Below are positions 7,410 through 15,295 of a stretch of 41,030 bases of DNA, one piece after another; the first letter of the stretch is position 1, and each line of letters starts with the position of its first letter. The notes beneath the pieces were generated by a model, which worked only from the letters and a program-made list of their open reading frames with translations, did not search any database and was not told the origin of the DNA. Source of the stretch: Microcoleus sp. CSU_2_2 (GTDB taxonomy: Bacteria > Cyanobacteriota > Cyanobacteriia > Cyanobacteriales > Microcoleaceae); contig JAAUPI010000017.1 of NCBI GenBank assembly GCA_012035135.1, forward strand, positions 1-41,030, in the 5' to 3' direction. A program made the position numbers and the translations under genes.

Positions 7410-8321
7410 ATGACAATCGGTTCTCAGTACAGAGTCCGCAAAGCAGTGATTCCGGCCGCCGGTTTTGGCACTCGGATGTTTCCGGCTACTAAGGCGGTGA
7501 AGAAGGAATTCTTGCCAATTATCGATCGAGACGGCCGTGCTAAACCGATAATTTTGGCGATTGTTGAGGAAGCTTTGAGTGCGGGAATAGAAGAAGTGGG
7601 AATAGTTGTCCAAAAGGGCGATCGAACTTTTTTTGAAGATTTCTTTAAAACTCCACCAACTCCCGAACTTTTCCAAAAGCTATCTCATCAAAATCAAGAA
7701 TATAGCAAATATTTACAAGATTTAGGTCAGAAAGTTACAATTCTGACTCAAGATATTCAGGAAGGATTCGGACACGCGGTATTTTGTGCTAAAGAATGGG
7801 CGAAAAATGAGCCATTTCTGCTGCTTTTAGGCGACCATATTTACTCATCGCCAACTGCAAACTCTTGTGCTAGACAGCTATTGGATATTTACTCGCAAGT
7901 GCAGCAAAGCGTCCTTGGTTTGAAGGTAACACAAGCTGAGGTAATTCATCACTACGGCTGTGCGGCGGGAGTTTGGCAGGAACAAGATGCTATTTTGTCT
8001 GTAACGCAAGTTTATGAAAAGCCTGATATCGAGTATGCGCGGCAGCATTTAAGCGTAGAAGGGATGGGGGACGATTTATTTTTATCGATGTTTGGGATGT
8101 ATGTCCTTGAGCCTAAAATCTTTGATTATTTGGCAGAACATATTAACGCCAATTTTCGAGAAAGAGGCGAATTTCAGTTAACGTCGTGTTTGGATAAAGT
8201 GCGGGAGTTCGAGGGAATGGCTGGTTATGTTGTGCAAGGGCGGTGTTTTGACACGGGATTGCCGGAGGTTTATCGACAGACGCTGATTGATTTTGCCATA
8301 TCTGGTGGGTCGATCGGGTAA
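7410..8321 (+). CDS. UTP-glucose-1-phosphate uridylyltransferase-like nucleotidyltransferase
   Basis: A 303-residue sugar-phosphate nucleotidyltransferase (GalU/NTP_transferase fold). The nucleotide-binding signature KAVIPAAGFGTRMFPATKAV is clear, followed by KEFLPIIDRDGRAKPII, GIEEVGIVVQKGD and LLLLGDHIYSS, where the Asp of GDH is the expected metal ligand. GFGHAV and ERGEFQLTSCLDKV fit the sugar-binding half. It would condense a sugar 1-phosphate with UTP to give a UDP-sugar and pyrophosphate. Residues of the core resemble GalU, but it is diverged and the sugar is uncertain. It follows the GHMP kinase on the same strand, supporting a salvage or activation pathway for one sugar, although the long palindromic R2 copy lies between them. 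Confidence 0.82.
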   Translation: MTIGSQYRVRKAVIPAAGFGTRMFPATKAVKKEFLPIIDRDGRAKPIILAIVEEALSAGIEEVGIVVQKGDRTFFEDFFKTPPTPELFQKLSHQNQEYSKYLQDLGQKVTILTQDIQEGFGHAVFCAKEWAKNEPFLLLLGDHIYSSPTANSCARQLLDIYSQVQQSVLGLKVTQAEVIHHYGCAAGVWQEQDAILSVTQVYEKPDIEYARQHLSVEGMGDDLFLSMFGMYVLEPKIFDYLAEHINANFRERGEFQLTSCLDKVREFEGMAGYVVQGRCFDTGLPEVYRQTLIDFAISGGSIG

Positions 8322-8585
8322 TTGCCCGGAAAATTAGACTCCCATTGCCAGCCTTCGCTCGCTCTTGTGGATATTATCTGCGTTTATCAGTGTTTATCTG
8401 CCTTAAATCTGCGGTTGACCTATTCATATATATATAGTTGGTCGATCGACCTTGACGCTACCCATAGCTGCCACTGCACCGCAGCCTCATCAGCTATATC
8501 CCTTGTTTTTCGGTTATTGGCCGCCGAAAAATTCCGTCAATTGTAACGATATATTACAAACTAGACGCTAAAACAGCATACAGTC
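8322..8585. other. Intergenic region without recognised gene
   Basis: The 328 bases between the nucleotidyltransferase and the RHH gene contain a run of short TTTATC/ATCTGC-type repeats (8385-8412), a self-complementary GGTCGATCGACC at about 8440-8452, an A/T-rich ATATATATATA stretch at about 8427-8436 and an inverted TTGTAA-N7-TTACAA at 8541-8559. I see no convincing coding sequence on either strand. The promoter and operator-like site lie just downstream. Confidence 0.5.
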
Positions 8586-8614
8586 TTGACAGCAAAGAAT
8601 TAAGCCGCTACTCT
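8586..8614 (+). promoter_or_regulatory. Sigma70-like promoter of the RHH-ycf46-ycf35 unit
   Basis: TTGACA at 8586-8591 is a consensus -35 box. After exactly 17 bases TACTCT at 8609-8614 fits TAnnnT of the -10 box. The start codon of the first gene follows at 8650. Assigned by consensus only. Confidence 0.55.
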
Positions 8615-8622
8615 GATATACA

Positions 8623-8632
8623 TACCCGGGTA
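8623..8632. promoter_or_regulatory. Perfect palindrome TACCCGGGTA, candidate operator
   Basis: A perfect 10-bp palindrome lies about nine bases downstream of the -10 box and 17 bases before the start codon. This is where a repressor site would block initiation, and the first gene of the unit encodes a ribbon-helix-helix DNA-binding protein. Autoregulation is an inference. Confidence 0.35.
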
Positions 8633-8649
8633 AGTCAATTCACTGTCAT

Positions 8650-9000
8650 ATGCAAGAAAAGCAAAAAGTCACACTGTATCTTCCGCCAGAACTGCATCGC
8701 CAGCTCAAAATCAAAGCCGCAGTCGAATCTGAACCGATGTCATCAATTGCCGAAAGAGCAATTGTCTTCTACCTAGGAAATGCCGAACTGGTTGACGAAG
8801 TAGAAGCATCCTACGGACAAACCCATCGGGTATACACTTGTCCAGAATGCACGAGTTCAGTAGTAATGCGAGATGGAGAATTGGCAGCGGTAACAAGTCA
8901 GCCGAGCTTATTGGCTGAGCACGAGATCCCAGTAAAGCAGGTGCCAGGCGTCAGCGCCAACACAGCCCAACCGGGAGAGGAAGAATTAGTTCCCTGCTAA
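8650..9000 (+). CDS. Ribbon-helix-helix (CopG/Arc-like) small protein, putative regulator
   Basis: A 116-residue protein. Residues about 5-42 (QKVTLYLPPELHRQLKIKAA followed by ESEPMSSIAERAIVFYL) are a ribbon-helix-helix fold: a short basic beta strand then two helices, as in CopG and Arc. RHH proteins bind DNA as dimers and usually repress their own promoter. Residues 60-70 contain YTCPECTSS, a single CxxC that could be half of a zinc knuckle or a redox pair; no second pair is present apart from the final Cys116. The C terminus is acidic and low in structure (PGEEELVPC). It lies 53 bp upstream of the Ycf46 gene on the same strand, downstream of a promoter-like sequence and a 10-bp palindrome, so it probably heads this unit. 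Start codon ATG at 8650 has no evident Shine-Dalgarno site. I do not know this protein beyond the fold. Confidence 0.75.
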   Translation: MQEKQKVTLYLPPELHRQLKIKAAVESEPMSSIAERAIVFYLGNAELVDEVEASYGQTHRVYTCPECTSSVVMRDGELAAVTSQPSLLAEHEIPVKQVPGVSANTAQPGEEELVPC

Positions 9001-9052
9001 GAATACCTTGCTTCCCAAAAGGGCGAGAACTGAAAATTTCAGTTTCTAGCTA

Positions 9053-10630
9053 ATGGCAGCATTGAAATTCAGCACAGATAGCACCGTCTCTAGTGGGTCG
9101 AGGACTATGCAAGAAGAGATCAGTATTCTAATCCAAGCTCAATATCCTCTGATCTACCTCGTGACATCCGAGGAAGAGCGGTGTGAGCAAGCAATTTCCA
9201 CGATAGCTCAAGCCAAACCGCAGCGACGAGTATTTGTCTGGACTGTAACCCACGGCATAGTAGAGTACGGTCAACCCCGCACCACCACCCAACACAACAC
9301 CGTCTCGCCAGAGGCAGCAATTGAATGGGTAATCAGGCAGCGAGAACCTAACAGCAACGCGAGCATCTACATATTCAAAGACCTGCATCCTTTTATTGAT
9401 TCTCCTCCGGTAACGAGGTGGTTGCGCGATGCGATCGCCAACTTTAAAGGAACGCAAAAGACGATAATACTGATGTCGCCTTTGCAGCAAATTCCGATCG
9501 AGCTAGAAAAGGAAGTAGTGGTTTTAGACTTCGCGCTCCCAGACATGAAGGAACTAAACCAAGTATTGTCTTACCAGTTGGAGCAAACAAAATCGCGACG
9601 CAGCATCACCACAGAAGCGCGAGAAAAACTTTTAAAAGCAGCCTTGGGATTGACTAAGGACGAAGCTGAAAAAGTTTATCGCAAAGCCCAAGTTTCCACG
9701 GGGCGCTTAACCGAAGAGGAAGTAGATATAGTCCTTTCCGAGAAAAAGCAGCTAATTCGGCGCAACGGCATTCTAGAGTTCATCGAAGAAGACGAAACCC
9801 TAGATGCAGTCGGCGGTTTAGAAGAGCTAAAACGGTGGCTCAGACAGCGTTCCAATGCTTTCACCGAGAGAGCGAGAGAATATGGCCTTCCCCAACCCAA
9901 AGGGATGCTAATTCTTGGCGTACCAGGGTGCGGAAAATCGCTGATTGCCAAGACTACATCCCGCCTCTGGGGGCTGCCACTGCTACGTCTAGATATGGGT
10001 AGAGTCTACGACGGATCGATGGTAGGTCGATCGGAAGCCAACCTCCGCAACGCCCTCAAAACAGCAGAATCCATCTCTCCAGCCATCCTCTTCATCGACG
10101 AACTAGACAAAGCCTTTGCAGGAGGCACTGGTTCGGCAGACTCAGACGGAGGTACATCCAGCCGAATTTTCGGTTCCTTCCTCACTTGGATGCAAGAAAA
10201 AACTTCCCCAGTCTTCGTAATGGCAACAGCCAACCGCATCGAGCGGTTGCCAGGGGAATTTTTGAGGAAAGGGCGATTCGACGAAATCTTCTTTGTTGAC
10301 CTGCCTACCAAAGAAGAACGCCAAGATATATTCAAAATTCACCTGTCAAAGCGGCGTCGGGACATCTCTCGCTTCGATTTAGAGCAACTGTCCAATATTT
10401 CCGACGGCTTTTCAGGGGCAGAGATTGAGCAAGGGCTAGTAGCAGCCATGTATGAAGCCTTCGCTCAAGACAGAGAGTTTACGCAGTTAGATATCATCGC
10501 GGCCATTAAATCCACATTGCCACTGTCTAAGACAATGACTGAACAAGTCACCGCCCTCCGAGATTGGGCGAGACAGCGCGCACGGCCCGCTGCGTCTTCC
10601 GTCGCTGAATACCAGCGAATGGAATTCTAA
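9053..10630 (+). CDS. ycf46: Ycf46-like AAA+ ATPase
   Basis: A 525-residue AAA+ ATPase matching the Ycf46 family, which is conserved in cyanobacteria and red-lineage plastids. In Synechocystis the homologue (slr0374) has been linked to CO2 utilisation and photosynthesis regulation. Residues 19-60 (MQEEISILIQAQYPLIYLV) open the family's N-terminal domain. Walker A is GVPGCGKS near residue 288, Walker B ILFIDELDKAF near residue 345, and TANRIERLPGEFLRKGRFDE carries the sensor and arginine-finger region. An alternative start is the ATG at 9107 (Met19), which matches the usual family N terminus better; the extra 18 residues are Ser/Thr rich. The RHH gene precedes it by 52 bp and ycf35 follows by 132 bp. 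Confidence 0.92.
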   Translation: MAALKFSTDSTVSSGSRTMQEEISILIQAQYPLIYLVTSEEERCEQAISTIAQAKPQRRVFVWTVTHGIVEYGQPRTTTQHNTVSPEAAIEWVIRQREPNSNASIYIFKDLHPFIDSPPVTRWLRDAIANFKGTQKTIILMSPLQQIPIELEKEVVVLDFALPDMKELNQVLSYQLEQTKSRRSITTEAREKLLKAALGLTKDEAEKVYRKAQVSTGRLTEEEVDIVLSEKKQLIRRNGILEFIEEDETLDAVGGLEELKRWLRQRSNAFTERAREYGLPQPKGMLILGVPGCGKSLIAKTTSRLWGLPLLRLDMGRVYDGSMVGRSEANLRNALKTAESISPAILFIDELDKAFAGGTGSADSDGGTSSRIFGSFLTWMQEKTSPVFVMATANRIERLPGEFLRKGRFDEIFFVDLPTKEERQDIFKIHLSKRRRDISRFDLEQLSNISDGFSGAEIEQGLVAAMYEAFAQDREFTQLDIIAAIKSTLPLSKTMTEQVTALRDWARQRARPAASSVAEYQRMEF

Positions 10631-10749
10631 AAGCTTTCTCCTGGTCCAAACAGGAGCAAAGGCTAGCAACAGCTAGCAGTTTGATCGAAGAGCCGCCCAG
10701 CGGCACACCGTTAAATCCAGACCGTTGTTGTTTCTCTCTCAGTTCTATT

Positions 10750-10755
10750 AGGAGG
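10750..10755 (+). promoter_or_regulatory. Strong ribosome binding site of ycf35
   Basis: A full consensus AGGAGG lies seven bases before the ATG at 10763, better than most leaders in this window, suggesting high translation of the small protein. The preceding gap also holds a hairpin CTCCTG/CAGGAG (about 10638-10656) and GCTAGC repeats that could be a processing or attenuation point. Confidence 0.75.
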
Positions 10756-10762
10756 AAATCCA

Positions 10763-11116
10763 ATGTCTCACTTTAGCACTCTGCGTACCAAAATCACCGA
10801 TGCCGAAATCCTGAAAGCTTCCCTGCGCGACTTGGGCATTACAGTCAAGTCAGAAGCTGATGTTCGTGGCTATAACGGTCAGCGCGTTCGCTCCGACATC
10901 GTGGCGATTCTGGAAGGCGAATACGACCTGGGTTGGTCTCGCAATAGCGACGGTTCCTTCGACCTGATTGCAGACCTCTGGGGCGTCGCCAAAAAGCACA
11001 ATCAAACTGAGTTAATCAACTCCATCAACCAGAAGTACGCAGTTAACAAGACCTTGGCAGCAGTCAAGCAGCGCGGTTTGCAAAACGCCAACGTCAAGTT
11101 GGTGGTGCAAAACTAA
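10763..11116 (+). CDS. ycf35: Ycf35 (DUF1257) family protein
   Basis: A 117-residue intact protein of the DUF1257/Ycf35 family, found in cyanobacteria and in many plastid genomes. Characteristic stretches are MSHFSTLRTKITDAEILKAS, DVRGYNGQRV, VAILEGEYDLGWSRNSDG, FDLIADLWGVAK and NQKYAVNKTLAAVKQRGLQN. No enzymatic motif is visible. It follows ycf46 on the same strand and is closed by a strong terminator 23 bp downstream, so the two are likely expressed together. The clustering of ycf46 and ycf35 supports a shared, still undefined, role in photosynthetic function. Start fixed by AGGAGG at 10750. No function should be assigned from sequence. Confidence 0.93.
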   Translation: MSHFSTLRTKITDAEILKASLRDLGITVKSEADVRGYNGQRVRSDIVAILEGEYDLGWSRNSDGSFDLIADLWGVAKKHNQTELINSINQKYAVNKTLAAVKQRGLQNANVKLVVQN

Positions 11117-11139
11117 TTGATCTGCGCGTTTTCAAGCTC

Positions 11140-11172
11140 ACGGGTTAACCTAATACGGGTTAACCCGTTTTT
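11140..11172 (+). terminator. Intrinsic terminator after ycf35
   Basis: An 11-bp perfect stem, ACGGGTTAACC (11140-11150) with GGTTAACCCGT (11158-11168), encloses a seven-base loop and runs into TTTTT. It closes the plus-strand unit, 102 bases before the end of the convergent glycosyltransferase gene. Confidence 0.92.
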
Positions 11173-11217
11173 AGGTGGGATTAGTTTCCTCATACACCGC
11201 CTGTCTAGTGTTGAGAG

Positions 11218-12471
11218 CTACAACGTAAGACGCTTTGCGGTTAGGTTCCCCACTTCTTCCAAGCACTGAGCTAAAGTTTCTGCACTGCGACTGTGGCTAA
11301 ATTTAGCGATGATTTTTTTTCGCGATTCTTGACTGAGGAGCGAAGCAAGTTCTGGGTTTTGAAGTATGTGTGCGATCGCATCTGCTAATTGCTCTGGGGC
11401 TTCAGGTTCTACAAGTAGCCCATCAATCCCATCATCTACCAGCTCTTTTACTCCTCCTGACCCTGTAACTACTATAGGCATCTCCATTGCCATCGCTTCC
11501 ATAATGGCGACACCTAGAGGTTCATGCAAACTAGCAAGGGCAAATACGTGTGCTTTTTCGAGGGAATCATTGACGATATCTTCAGACACCGCACCGAGAA
11601 GACTAACACAATTTTTCAAGCTAAGCTGTTCGATCAGCTTTTCTAACTCCTGGCGGTAGCCACTGCCACCCTGTTCGTCTTCTCCTGCAATTTGCAGATG
11701 AGCATTAAATCCTCGTTTTCTGAGTATATCAATCGCAGCAATCAAATCCGCATGACCTTTACATCTGTTGAGACGCCCGCAACTAAAAATGTAGCAAGCA
11801 TCATTTCCATTCCACGCTGAGTATGCTGTTTTTCTGTGGAAACGCGATAGGTCAACCCCCATAGGAGCTATTGCAATCTTTTGAGGAAGATGACCAGCAA
11901 GGCATTGGTTCACTTCGTCATACAGCTTTTTAGTGATGACTATTGCAAAAGTGGAAAAGTGCCATTTTTGTGCTTGGTTAGGGCCGTAATCAGTTAGGGG
12001 GCCGTGCAGCGTCAAACTATAGGATACTTTTGAGAGTAATGAGGCGAACATCGCTATATTGGCAGAATCAGCACAGGAATGAACGTGGATGTGCGACCAA
12101 TTTTTTGTTCTTGCTAGCCCTACTAATTTCCCAGCAACCAAAACTAATGCCAATAGCCGAACCTTTTCAGATAGGGATGTATCTCTTGCTTTGGCAATAA
12201 CTGCGAGGCACTGCCACCATGCAATGGGACCAGCTTTGAGAACCTCTATGAATGAGTTGATAAAATCTTTCGCCGTCAAGGGAAATAGATAAACAGTATT
12301 TTTTTTAGCTTCTTCTGCCCATACGTGAGAAGTGATAGCTCTGGGGGGCAGTTGAGTTGATACCAAATCTGTTTCAATTCCAAGTTCCGTCAGAAATTGT
12401 CGCTCTCGCCAAAAAAAAATGTGTGTTTGTCCTGGAAATTGTGGAAGAAAGTATCCAATTTTTGCCTTCAT
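11218..12471 (-). CDS. GT4-type glycosyltransferase (group 1)
   Basis: A 417-residue GT-B retaining glycosyltransferase, resembling colanic acid/exopolysaccharide enzymes. IGYFLPQFPGQTHIFFWRER is the N-terminal acceptor domain, HIHVHSCADSANIAM and ITKKLYDEVNQCL lie before the linker, CGRLNRCKGHADLIAAIDIL starts the nucleotide-binding domain, and HEPLGVAIMEAMAMEMPIVVT contains the EX7E-like catalytic loop (Glu-Pro ... Glu-Ala). It is the last gene of the minus-strand glycan cluster. The 212-bp gap to the preceding gene is occupied by a transposon-like element, so cotranscription across it is uncertain. Start at 12471 gives the proper N-terminal strand. Donor and acceptor sugars cannot be read from the sequence. 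Confidence 0.9.
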   Translation of the reverse strand: MKAKIGYFLPQFPGQTHIFFWRERQFLTELGIETDLVSTQLPPRAITSHVWAEEAKKNTVYLFPLTAKDFINSFIEVLKAGPIAWWQCLAVIAKARDTSLSEKVRLLALVLVAGKLVGLARTKNWSHIHVHSCADSANIAMFASLLSKVSYSLTLHGPLTDYGPNQAQKWHFSTFAIVITKKLYDEVNQCLAGHLPQKIAIAPMGVDLSRFHRKTAYSAWNGNDACYIFSCGRLNRCKGHADLIAAIDILRKRGFNAHLQIAGEDEQGGSGYRQELEKLIEQLSLKNCVSLLGAVSEDIVNDSLEKAHVFALASLHEPLGVAIMEAMAMEMPIVVTGSGGVKELVDDGIDGLLVEPEAPEQLADAIAHILQNPELASLLSQESRKKIIAKFSHSRSAETLAQCLEEVGNLTAKRLTL

Positions 12472-12520
12472 CTCGCACCTACTTTCAAATTTTTAAACCA
12501 AGGATATTTCGCTCTACTAT

Positions 12521-12684
12521 AGACATCTCCTAAAAAGAAATTAGGCGATCGCGATCGATATCGATCTGCGGGGGAGGGTGAAGCATTTGGACACAAACTA
12601 AGAGGGTTGGGGACACAGACTATCGCCCAAATGCTTCACCCCTACATCGATCGAATGGCTTAAGATTCTTTTTAGGAGATGTCT
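12521..12684. mobile_element. MITE-like element with 19-bp perfect terminal inverted repeats
   Basis: The left end AGACATCTCCTAAAAAGAA (12521-12539) and right end TTCTTTTTAGGAGATGTCT (12666-12684) are perfect inverted copies. The flanks read ...ACTAT and TATGCC, so a TAT (or TA) duplication is visible, as expected for IS630/Tc1-mariner-like insertion into TA. At 164 bp it has no transposase. Inside is a second palindrome (about 12571-12645, GGTGAAGCATTTGG ... CCAAATGCTTCACC), possibly a nested repeat. Confidence 0.75.
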
Positions 12685-13979
12685 TATGCCGATGCCCGAA
12701 CACCTTTCTCACCGAGCATTTTTTCGTAAATATCGACGATTTTTGCGGCTTTGTTATCCCATTCAAACTCTTTGGCTCTTTCGATCGACTTTGCTGACAT
12801 ACTTTCCCGCAGCTTATCGTCTTCGACCAAAATTTGAATTTTATCTGTTAACTCCTGGGTGAGATAGTCTCGAGAATTTGGCTCGATCTTAAAACCTGTT
12901 TCTTCAGTTACGTATTCCCCAATCCCGCCGTTGTTTGCCACAATACATGGCAGTCCGCAAGCCATAGCTTCGATTACCACTGCTCCGCCAAACTCTCTGA
13001 TCGAAGGGAAGCAAAAAATATCTGCTTTCCTGTAGTAATCGGGAGTTTCTTGTTGATTAACCCATCCGGCAAAGCTGACTATTTCGCCTAGATTAAGCTC
13101 TTGCACTCTGTTTTCCAAGCTATTTTTTTCTGAGCCGTCTCCCACTATGGTTAAGTGTATTTTGCTTTGAATTACAGGGTCTAATTTTCCAATAGACTCT
13201 ATGAGAATATCGGGGCATTTGTAGGGAACTAATCTGCCCACAAAAAGTAAATTTATCTTGTCGCCTGCTTTTTTTTCTGGTTTGGCAGGCATTAAAAAAT
13301 CCTGGGAAATCCCATTTTCGTAAAACAGCTCTATTCTTCGATCGGGGATAGCAAACAATTTTTTTAGCAAATTCAAGGTATATGTTGAACCTGCCAATAC
13401 TTTGTCTGCTTTCTTGTAAGTTTCTACGTATCCCGGTACTAACGCTCGACCCACAGCTCTCAAAAAGTTTAAGTAAGCAAATTCCTGTCTGGCTACTTCT
13501 TGAAAGCCGGGGGGAAAGGGAACGCCTCCATTTACTGGGCCTAAAAGAAAAGGAGTTTGCTGGCACGCCTTGACTGCTTTGACAGGATATCTAGGCATCA
13601 TCGGAGTTAGAGCGTGAACTAAATCGTAATCTCCTTTCAGAATTTGCTTGTGAAATTGCTGATAAACTTTGTGATTGAATTCTGCATATATAGGGTAGCC
13701 GAGAGTATTAGCTAAAGGCCAGTTATTCCGACCTTTTAATGTCATGCTTGCCATCAGAGGGTAGTAGTTTTTTGTTAACTTACTCTCGTTTATATAAAAG
13801 ACATTATTATACTGGTTGAGTTTTTCCAGGGCTTCTTTATTTCTAATGTGGGTAACTAGCGTTGCATCTACCAGTTTGTTAATTGCTTGAAAATATTTGT
13901 ATCCCTCCAACGGTACAGATGCCATTTCTGGATTGCACTGCTCTATAATTAGCAAAACTTTTAATTTTTTTCCGCTCAT
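12684..13979 (-). CDS. GT4-type glycosyltransferase (group 1)
   Basis: A 431-residue GT-B glycosyltransferase. KVLLIIEQCNPEMASVPLEG opens the acceptor domain. LLFVGRLVPYKCPDILIESI marks the donor domain, GWVNQQETPDYYRKADIFCFP and SIREFGGAVVIEAMACGLPC the catalytic EX7E region, and IGEYVTEETGF the end. It follows the GT2 gene by 84 bp and precedes the MITE. The stop codon TAA is formed by the last base of the MITE end plus TA of the duplicated flank, so the extreme C terminus (after ...MLGEKGV) may have been altered by the insertion. The start at 13979 has good upstream reading and the correct N-terminal strand. Sugar specificity is unknown. Confidence 0.9.
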   Translation of the reverse strand: MSGKKLKVLLIIEQCNPEMASVPLEGYKYFQAINKLVDATLVTHIRNKEALEKLNQYNNVFYINESKLTKNYYPLMASMTLKGRNNWPLANTLGYPIYAEFNHKVYQQFHKQILKGDYDLVHALTPMMPRYPVKAVKACQQTPFLLGPVNGGVPFPPGFQEVARQEFAYLNFLRAVGRALVPGYVETYKKADKVLAGSTYTLNLLKKLFAIPDRRIELFYENGISQDFLMPAKPEKKAGDKINLLFVGRLVPYKCPDILIESIGKLDPVIQSKIHLTIVGDGSEKNSLENRVQELNLGEIVSFAGWVNQQETPDYYRKADIFCFPSIREFGGAVVIEAMACGLPCIVANNGGIGEYVTEETGFKIEPNSRDYLTQELTDKIQILVEDDKLRESMSAKSIERAKEFEWDNKAAKIVDIYEKMLGEKGVRASA

Positions 13980-14063
13980 TTGTTTGCTACTTTTGGATGT
14001 AAGTTAATTTGAGTCTAGCCTAGACGATCGACAACAGCAAGGCCACTGCATTTAAGATTAATT

Positions 14064-15077
14064 CTAATTACCTATGTTAATCTGGTTAGCGGTCTTATAT
14101 TCGATCAAGTTGCTGCGCTGCCCTAGCAATCGGCGCAGGTGAAACTGAATTTGACCCTGTAACTGAGGAAATTTAGCTAGTACACAAGACAGGGCATACA
14201 CGGCAGCGTTTTTAGCTGTGAAATTCCGCTGCTTTACATAATAGTTATAGGTGCGATAGGTTGCCAAGGCGTAAGCGCTGCACAGTAACAGGCTCCAGCC
14301 TTTTGTCGGCCATGCCATTCCCAATGCTAGCACTGGTAAGACTAATCCCCAAAGCCAGGTGCTTCGGGTTTCTTTGACCCAATGGCGCTCCGGTTCGCTG
14401 CCGTGCATCCAGGAACCCTCGGCATAGGCGTGACCCGCTCTTTGAGCGCGCTTCCACCACTGAGTGAAACTGGTCATTTGGGCGTCGTGCAGGGTCATTT
14501 CTGCGTCTAAGCGAAGGATTTTCCAGCCTTGTTGGCGCAATCGCACGCACAGTTCTGGTTCTTCGCCGGCTATTAAAGCGGGATTGAAGCCTTCGACTTG
14601 CTCAAATGCGGTGGTGCGCATCATGGAATCGCCACCGCAGGCTTTGGTTTCGCCGACGGGGGTATCCCACTCGATGTCGCACAATTGGTTGTAGATGGTG
14701 GCTTCGGGGTATCTTTCGCGCCTGCGGCCGCACACGGCTGCTACATCGGCTCTGCTTTCTAGTTCGTTGCAGGCACGCGAGAGCCATCCATCCACCACTT
14801 CGCAATCGCCGTCTACAAATTGGACAAATTCGATGTCGGGTGCTAGTTCTAGCAGACGGGCAAACCCGATATTTCGGGCGCGTGCTGCGGTAAATGGTAT
14901 GGATAAGTCGAGTTCCACTGCTTCGACGCTGAGGGAACGAGCTAGCTCAACGCTGCCGTCTGTGGAGCCGGAATCGACGTAGACGACGAGGGCAACTTGG
15001 CCCAGTGCTGAGACTAGGCATTGGCGGAGGCGCTGCCCTTCATTTCGTCCGATCGCCACTAATCCAATTTGTTTCAA
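14064..15077 (-). CDS. GT2 family glycosyltransferase
   Basis: A 337-residue GT-A inverting glycosyltransferase. IGLVAIGRNEGQRLRQCL and VVYVDSGSTDGSVELARSL form the nucleotide-binding strands, FVQFVDGDCEVVDGWL carries the Asp-x-Asp metal motif (DGD), and the AGEEPELCVRLRQQGWKIL stretch holds the ED-type acceptor loop. Residues about 230-300 contain hydrophobic segments (WLWGLVLPVLALGMAWPT, LLLCSAYALATYRTYNYYV), suggesting membrane association. It sits between two acyltransferases and a GT4 gene, all minus strand. It may extend a polysaccharide repeat unit; donor is unknown. Confidence 0.9.
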   Translation of the reverse strand: MKQIGLVAIGRNEGQRLRQCLVSALGQVALVVYVDSGSTDGSVELARSLSVEAVELDLSIPFTAARARNIGFARLLELAPDIEFVQFVDGDCEVVDGWLSRACNELESRADVAAVCGRRRERYPEATIYNQLCDIEWDTPVGETKACGGDSMMRTTAFEQVEGFNPALIAGEEPELCVRLRQQGWKILRLDAEMTLHDAQMTSFTQWWKRAQRAGHAYAEGSWMHGSEPERHWVKETRSTWLWGLVLPVLALGMAWPTKGWSLLLCSAYALATYRTYNYYVKQRNFTAKNAAVYALSCVLAKFPQLQGQIQFHLRRLLGQRSNLIEYKTANQINIGN

Positions 15078-15295
15078 GTCTGACCTCTTGAATTCGACAA
15101 CCTACGATCTTCTTTTAACATTGTACGCTATCTCACAATACTTTTATACAATAATTGCGATCGAGTTGCTCTATTTGTCGTGCAACAGGATGCAGTGTAT
15201 TGCATATATTGAAAATTGAAACCTCCGAGAATTTTCTGCAAGCATCTTGGCTGTTCAACTTCCTTTTTCTTGCCATTTTTTCTCAGAGTTAATTT

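Noticed and set aside
8541-8559. TTGTAA-N7-TTACAA as an NtcA site
   Set aside because: It gives GTA-N9-TAC, one base longer than the NtcA consensus GTA-N8-TAC, and lies about 30 bases from a -35 box rather than replacing it. Not called.
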